Assembly: GCA_947627835.1 (NCBI GenBank)
Contig: CANQXM010000006.1
Coordinates: 1 to 24,498, forward strand
DNA: 24,498 nt
Reading direction: 5' to 3'
From: an uncultured Bacilli bacterium
Lineage (GTDB): Bacteria; Bacillota_I; Bacilli_A; RF39; UBA660
Under the pieces are notes generated by a model, which saw nothing but the letters and a program-made list of their open reading frames with translations, did no database searches and was not told where the DNA came from. Positions within the stretch are counted from its first letter, which is position 1. Each line of letters starts with the position of its first letter. Both the position numbers and the translations under genes were made by a program. Of this stretch, positions 23,528-24,498 are shown piece after piece.

Positions 23528-24413
23528 AGAACCTTTTGCACAAGAAAGATTATCAGAAGAGAAAAATTATAGAGCAAAGTACTTTATTGCTTCTGAAGGT
23601 CAAACTACAGAACCTAGATACTTTGAAAAATTAAATCAATCAATTATATCAGAAAATGTAACAATTATTAATTTATTAAGAGACTATGCAAATTTAGGAA
23701 ATAGTAATCCAACATATTTGATAAAATTGCTCCAAGAATTTTTAAATAATAGAGGTTCAGAAGTTTCCGTTGCAGAGTTAAAAAATAAAATTGCAAATTG
23801 GGATCATGAAAATCCTGGAAAAATAGATTTAAATGTAATAAATGACGAGTTGAATAAAATATATAAATCAAATAATTATAAAATACCTTACGAGGATTTA
23901 GAAAACTTATTTATGCAGTTATTTAAAAGCGATATCTATAAAGATTTAGCATCAAATTTTTCTTTATATTTTGTTGCACAAGATGTTACTTATTCACCAA
24001 CTACAGATTCGTTAAATATGGTAATAGATCGAGACAAAGATAGTATTACAGAGGAACAATATGATGAAGTAATAAAATTTTGTAATGAGAACCAAGTTAA
24101 TTTATATGTTAGTAATCCTAATTTTGAATTTTGGTTATTACTACATTTTAAAGAAATTGAGCATGAAGATAATCAAAAACTGTTAGAAAATCCAAAAGTT
24201 AATAGTTCACGAAGATATCTTGAAAAAAGATTACATGATATTTGCAAATATACAAAGACAAGATTTTTATTTGAGCCATTCGAAAAAAATGTACATGAAG
24301 CCATATTAAGAGAAAAAAACTATGAAGAGGACATTTATAGATTAAAAAACAATTTAGGAACAAATATAGGAAAACTTGTTGAAAAAATAATAAAAACAGA
24401 AAATAAAGAGTAG
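23517..24413 (+). CDS. RloB-family protein, AbiLii-like putative nuclease/effector
   Basis: The 298-residue protein shows the RloB pattern: FIASEGQTTEPRYFEKL near the N terminus (E27, G28, E32), MVIDRDKDS (D171, D173, D175) in the second half, and SNPNFEFWLLLHF (199-211). The early Glu and later DxD resemble a TOPRIM-like metal site as in OLD nucleases, so a nuclease effector is plausible but unproven here. It overlaps the ATPase gene by 11 nt, implying coupled translation and a joint function; in AbiL both genes are needed for phage protection. AT-rich like its partner. An alternative is an RloB accessory protein with no nuclease activity. Confidence 0.88.
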   Translation: MRIKEPFAQERLSEEKNYRAKYFIASEGQTTEPRYFEKLNQSIISENVTIINLLRDYANLGNSNPTYLIKLLQEFLNNRGSEVSVAELKNKIANWDHENPGKIDLNVINDELNKIYKSNNYKIPYEDLENLFMQLFKSDIYKDLASNFSLYFVAQDVTYSPTTDSLNMVIDRDKDSITEEQYDEVIKFCNENQVNLYVSNPNFEFWLLLHFKEIEHEDNQKLLENPKVNSSRRYLEKRLHDICKYTKTRFLFEPFEKNVHEAILREKNYEEDIYRLKNNLGTNIGKLVEKIIKTENKE

Positions 24414-24422
24414 CACAAAAAA

Positions 24423-24498
24423 GGCTCTAGATAATTCAGTGGGGAGATAAAAAATCCCGTATAGAAAATCTAGTGGGGAGTTTTAATAAGAAATCTAC
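24423..24498. repeat. Direct repeats at right edge; possible insertion-sequence end
   Basis: AGTGGGGAG occurs at 24438-24446 and 24472-24480, 34 nt apart. Each is preceded by a related segment (TCTAGATAATTC and TATAGAAAATCT), so 17 of 21 bases match. A partial third copy (AAATCTA) is at the very end. GGCTCTAGATAATTCAGTGG from 24423 resembles the terminal inverted repeats of ISL3-like elements, which begin GGCTCT in members I recall. Tandem units of about 34 nt also fit a type III antitoxin RNA. Nothing coding is visible; the window stops before either idea can be tested. Confidence 0.45.

Noticed and set aside
24480..24498. Possible CRISPR repeat start (GTTTTAATAAGAAATCTAC is reminiscent of Cas12a-type repeats)
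   Set aside because: The hallmark stem (TTTCTAC with GTAGAT) is not present, the 34-nt repeat spacing is too short for repeat plus spacer, and only one end is visible.

Overview
The window is AT-rich bacterial chromosome, and every gene I can support lies on the + strand. Gene order, Shine-Dalgarno sites of the AGGAGG type, a short zinc-binding S14, use of TGA as a stop (for example secY) and a Gram-positive style surface protein all point to a low-GC Firmicute. Loss of rpmD (L30) next to rpsE, and loss of the ecfA-ecfT-truA genes that follow rplQ in Bacillus, fit a gut lineage near the Erysipelotrichales / RF39 / Mollicutes branch. That placement is an inference; no rRNA is present to test it.

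Positions 2-13294 are one long translation and secretion cluster in the classical S10-spc-alpha order: rplC (5' end cut off by the window), rplD, rplW, rplB, rpsS, rplV, rpsC, rplP, rpmC, rpsQ, rplN, rplX, rplE, rpsN (zinc type), rpsH, rplF, rplR, rpsE, rplO, secY, adk, map, infA, rpmJ, rpsM, rpsK, rpoA, rplQ. The genes are packed with gaps of about 20 nt or less, or with overlaps, and the cluster ends in a strong hairpin terminator at 13300-13330. Several starts were corrected with Shine-Dalgarno sites and family lengths: rplP 3543, rpmC TTG 3970, rplE 5100, rpsH 5860, rplO 7689, map GTG 10054. rpmJ (38 aa) is also present at 11084-11200. Oddities include an acidic tail on L3, a shortened L24 with a Lys-rich tail, an N-terminal extension on IF-1, and two Gly-to-Ala changes in the adenylate kinase P-loop.

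Positions 13395-17582 hold two unrecognised, probably co-transcribed cytoplasmic proteins, then trpS and an overlapping HI0933/YhiN-type flavoprotein, closed by a terminator. Positions 17771-22033 encode one 1420-residue extracellular protein with its own promoter and terminator. It combines an NPCBM-like domain, a candidate Cys-His-Asp papain/transglutaminase-like core, an F5/8C-like domain, three Ig-like repeats, a Pro/Thr/Ser-rich stalk and a C-terminal membrane helix without an LPXTG motif.

Positions 22198-24413 carry a two-gene module, an AAA ATPase overlapping an RloB-family protein, that resembles the AbiL / RloA-RloB abortive-infection systems. Its base composition is visibly more AT-rich and it uses many ATA codons, which suggests horizontal transfer. 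Its promoter is flanked by two perfect palindromes. The window ends in short direct repeats (AGTGGGGAG, 34 nt apart) that may be the edge of an insertion sequence or of a repeat-RNA element. The most novel-looking items are the 1420-aa surface protein, the unknown gene pair after rplQ, and the regulatory and repeat DNA around the AbiL-like module.
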